From: a bacterium
Lineage (GTDB): Bacteria; Chloroflexota; Anaerolineae; Caldilineales; Caldilineaceae
Length of the DNA: 64,000 nt
Direction: 5' to 3'
Assembly: GCA_016124945.1 (NCBI GenBank)
Contig: WGMT01000028.1
Coordinates: 1 to 64,000 of the forward strand
Shown: piece by piece, positions 62,833-64,000 of the stretch
Numbering within the stretch: position 1 is the first letter of the stretch
Layout of the letters: every line of letters starts with the position of its first letter
The notes under the pieces: generated by a model
Seen by the model: only the letters and a program-made list of their open reading frames with translations
The model's database searches: none
Told to the model about the DNA's origin: nothing
Program-made: the position numbers and the translations under genes

Positions 62833-63738
62833 CTAGAGGCGTTTCTGTCGGCGAGGATCAAGGATGTGGTTCAAACCATCACCAAGCAAGTAGACACCCA
62901 AAACCAACAACATGATCGCAGTACCGGGGGCCAAGGCATACCAGGGCGCATAGGACATATAGCCGCGCCCAATACTCAACATCGATCCCCACGAGGGAGC
63001 CGGTAACGGCACACCCAGCCCCAGGAAACTGAGGGCTGATTCCAGCAAGACCGCCGAGGCGAAAGCTTCGGTCATACGCACAATCACCGTCGCCAATGTA
63101 TTGGGCAAAATCGTGCGAAAGAGGATGCGCAATGGGTGCACGCCAACTGCGCGGGCCGCTTCTACATAGTCTTTGTAGCGTTCAGCCAGGACGTTGGCCC
63201 GTGTCAACCGGGCAAAAACTGGGATGTTCACAATGGCAACCGCCAGGATCGCGTTGGTGATGCCTGGCCCCAACACAGCCAGGATCACAATTGCCAGCAA
63301 GATGGTGGGAAAGGCGAGAATGGCATCAAACAGACGCATCACAATGCTATCGAGCCAGCCGCCAAAGTAACCGGTGAAGAGGCCCGCCGTCACCCCGATC
63401 ACGGTGGCAATGGCGACGGAGGCTGTCCCCACCAAGAAGGCAGTGCGCCCGGCATAAAGAAGTCGGCTGAACAGATCGCGCCCGAATTCGTCCGCGCCGA
63501 ATAGATAGGTCCACGAAGGCGGGGCAAAACGATCTACGGTGGTCATTGTGAATGGATCATGGGGTGCCAACAGTGGAGCCAGCAAGGCAATTGTCAACAT
63601 AAACAGCGTCACTATCAACCCTGTCAATCCGAGTCGATGGCGGATCAAGGCGCGCAGAAACAGTTGCTCGCTTTTGGGCAACACCTCGGGCTGAGTTGAG
63701 GAAGGAAGAGCCGTCGGCAACTTCACTTGCTTCAGCAT
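62833..63738 (-). CDS. Oligopeptide-type ABC permease (DppC-like)
   Basis: 301 residues; ATG 63738 follows AAGGA, and TTG 63744 is less likely. The soluble N-terminus (about 30 residues) precedes six membrane helices. Visible family text: HDPFTMTTVDRFAPPSWTYLFGADEFGRDLFSRLLYAGRTAF-type loop, and the EAA loop AARAVGVHPLRILFRTILPN. The C-terminus has ILDPRR. Together with the DppB-like partner, 19 bases upstream, it forms a peptide, nickel or opine-type importer. Transport genes run to the right, off the window. Confidence 0.9.
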   Translation of the reverse strand: MLKQVKLPTALPSSTQPEVLPKSEQLFLRALIRHRLGLTGLIVTLFMLTIALLAPLLAPHDPFTMTTVDRFAPPSWTYLFGADEFGRDLFSRLLYAGRTAFLVGTASVAIATVIGVTAGLFTGYFGGWLDSIVMRLFDAILAFPTILLAIVILAVLGPGITNAILAVAIVNIPVFARLTRANVLAERYKDYVEAARAVGVHPLRILFRTILPNTLATVIVRMTEAFASAVLLESALSFLGLGVPLPAPSWGSMLSIGRGYMSYAPWYALAPGTAIMLLVLGVYLLGDGLNHILDPRRQKRL

Positions 63739-63757
63739 GGACAATCCTTAAGTGAGG

Positions 63758-64000
63758 CTACAGATTGCGACGAATACGGGGATCAATCCAACCATAGGCC
63801 AGATCGGTGATCAAATTGACCACGAGAAAAACAATTACAATGAAAAGTACGTTCGCCTGCAACAGTTGATAGTCGCGCCGTTCAATGGCCTGAATGGTCA
63901 AGCGCCCCACCCCTGGCCAGGCATAGATCGATTCCACAATAATCGCACCGCTGAGCAGATCGCCTAGTTGCAGCCCCAAGATCGTCACCACCGGAATCAA
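63758..64000 (-). CDS. Oligopeptide-type ABC permease (DppB-like), C-terminal part
   Basis: Only the last 80 or so residues are in the window; the gene continues past the right edge. Text LGDLLSGAIIVESIYAWPGVGR followed by helix LFIVIVFLVVNLITDLAYG and the end WIDPRIRRNL is typical of DppB-like permeases. The gene is upstream of the DppC-like gene and in the same direction. Confidence 0.85.
   Translation of the reverse strand: MIPVVTILGLQLGDLLSGAIIVESIYAWPGVGRLTIQAIERRDYQLLQANVLFIVIVFLVVNLITDLAYGWIDPRIRRNL

Overview
The window (about 58-60 % GC by eye, with an AT-richer block near 50.8-58.5 kb) looks like a chromosomal segment of a free-living bacterium, most plausibly a Chloroflexota of the Caldilineae/Anaerolineae type. 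That assignment is inference. It rests on large STAND/SARP-like ATPase regulators, a delta-60 repeat secreted protein ending in YLPLTLR, a WS/DGAT-like acyltransferase, many ABC transporters, and many short inverted repeats between genes. I saw no rRNA, tRNA, CRISPR array, prophage or intact insertion sequence.

Layout. 0-5.1 kb: start of a family-5 solute-binding lipoprotein, a GDPD phosphodiesterase, and a leftward set of two glycosyltransferases, a PHP protein and a VTT membrane protein. 5.2-18.8 kb: arsenic resistance in three leftward units: (i) arsR, a flavoprotein with a cysteine-pair tail, and an MFS transporter; (ii) arsR and ACR3 pump; (iii) an ArsR-ArsC fusion, aquaglyceroporin and thioredoxin-type arsC, with a CMD protein beyond them. 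A STAND/SARP-like regulator and a divergent delta-60 secreted protein lie between units (ii) and (iii). 19-29.4 kb: a two-component pair, a radical SAM protein, small and broken genes, YbaK, lipoproteins, and a BrnT/BrnA toxin-antitoxin locus whose toxin has an in-frame stop. 29.4-39 kb: formate-tetrahydrofolate ligase, a WS/DGAT-like acyltransferase with a C-terminal Cys/His cluster, a GH4 glycosidase, and a coupled SNF2 helicase and SWIM protein. 39.3-49.5 kb: a probable catabolic locus with two class V PLP enzymes, a gamma-glutamyltransferase without signal peptide, a carbohydrate-type ABC importer, a FadR-type GntR regulator and an unassigned 453-residue protein. 49.6-61.5 kb: a possible macrodomain/PARG-like protein, two orphan hybrid-domain histidine kinases, an AfsR-like regulator and a chemoreceptor with several HAMP units. 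61.7-64 kb: two AhpD/CMD proteins coupled to an oligopeptide-type ABC transporter that runs off the window.

How it fits together. Arsenate would be reduced by ArsC. Arsenite would leave through ACR3 or the aquaglyceroporin, or be handled by the flavoprotein and MFS transporter. Each unit has its own ArsR-type repressor and a candidate operator. The clearest control element is at 8455-8482: consensus -35 and -10 hexamers with a near-perfect 16-bp dyad almost filling the space between them, and an apparently leaderless arsR. In the 39-49 kb locus a 14-bp palindrome between the divergent transporter and regulator operons is the likely GntR site.

The most unusual material is the arsenical flavoprotein with five vicinal cysteine pairs, the cysteine-free sensor half of the ArsR-ArsC fusion, several families of intergenic palindromes that share arms and termini across tens of kb, the uncharacterised PLP/GGT/ABC locus, and the broken BrnT.
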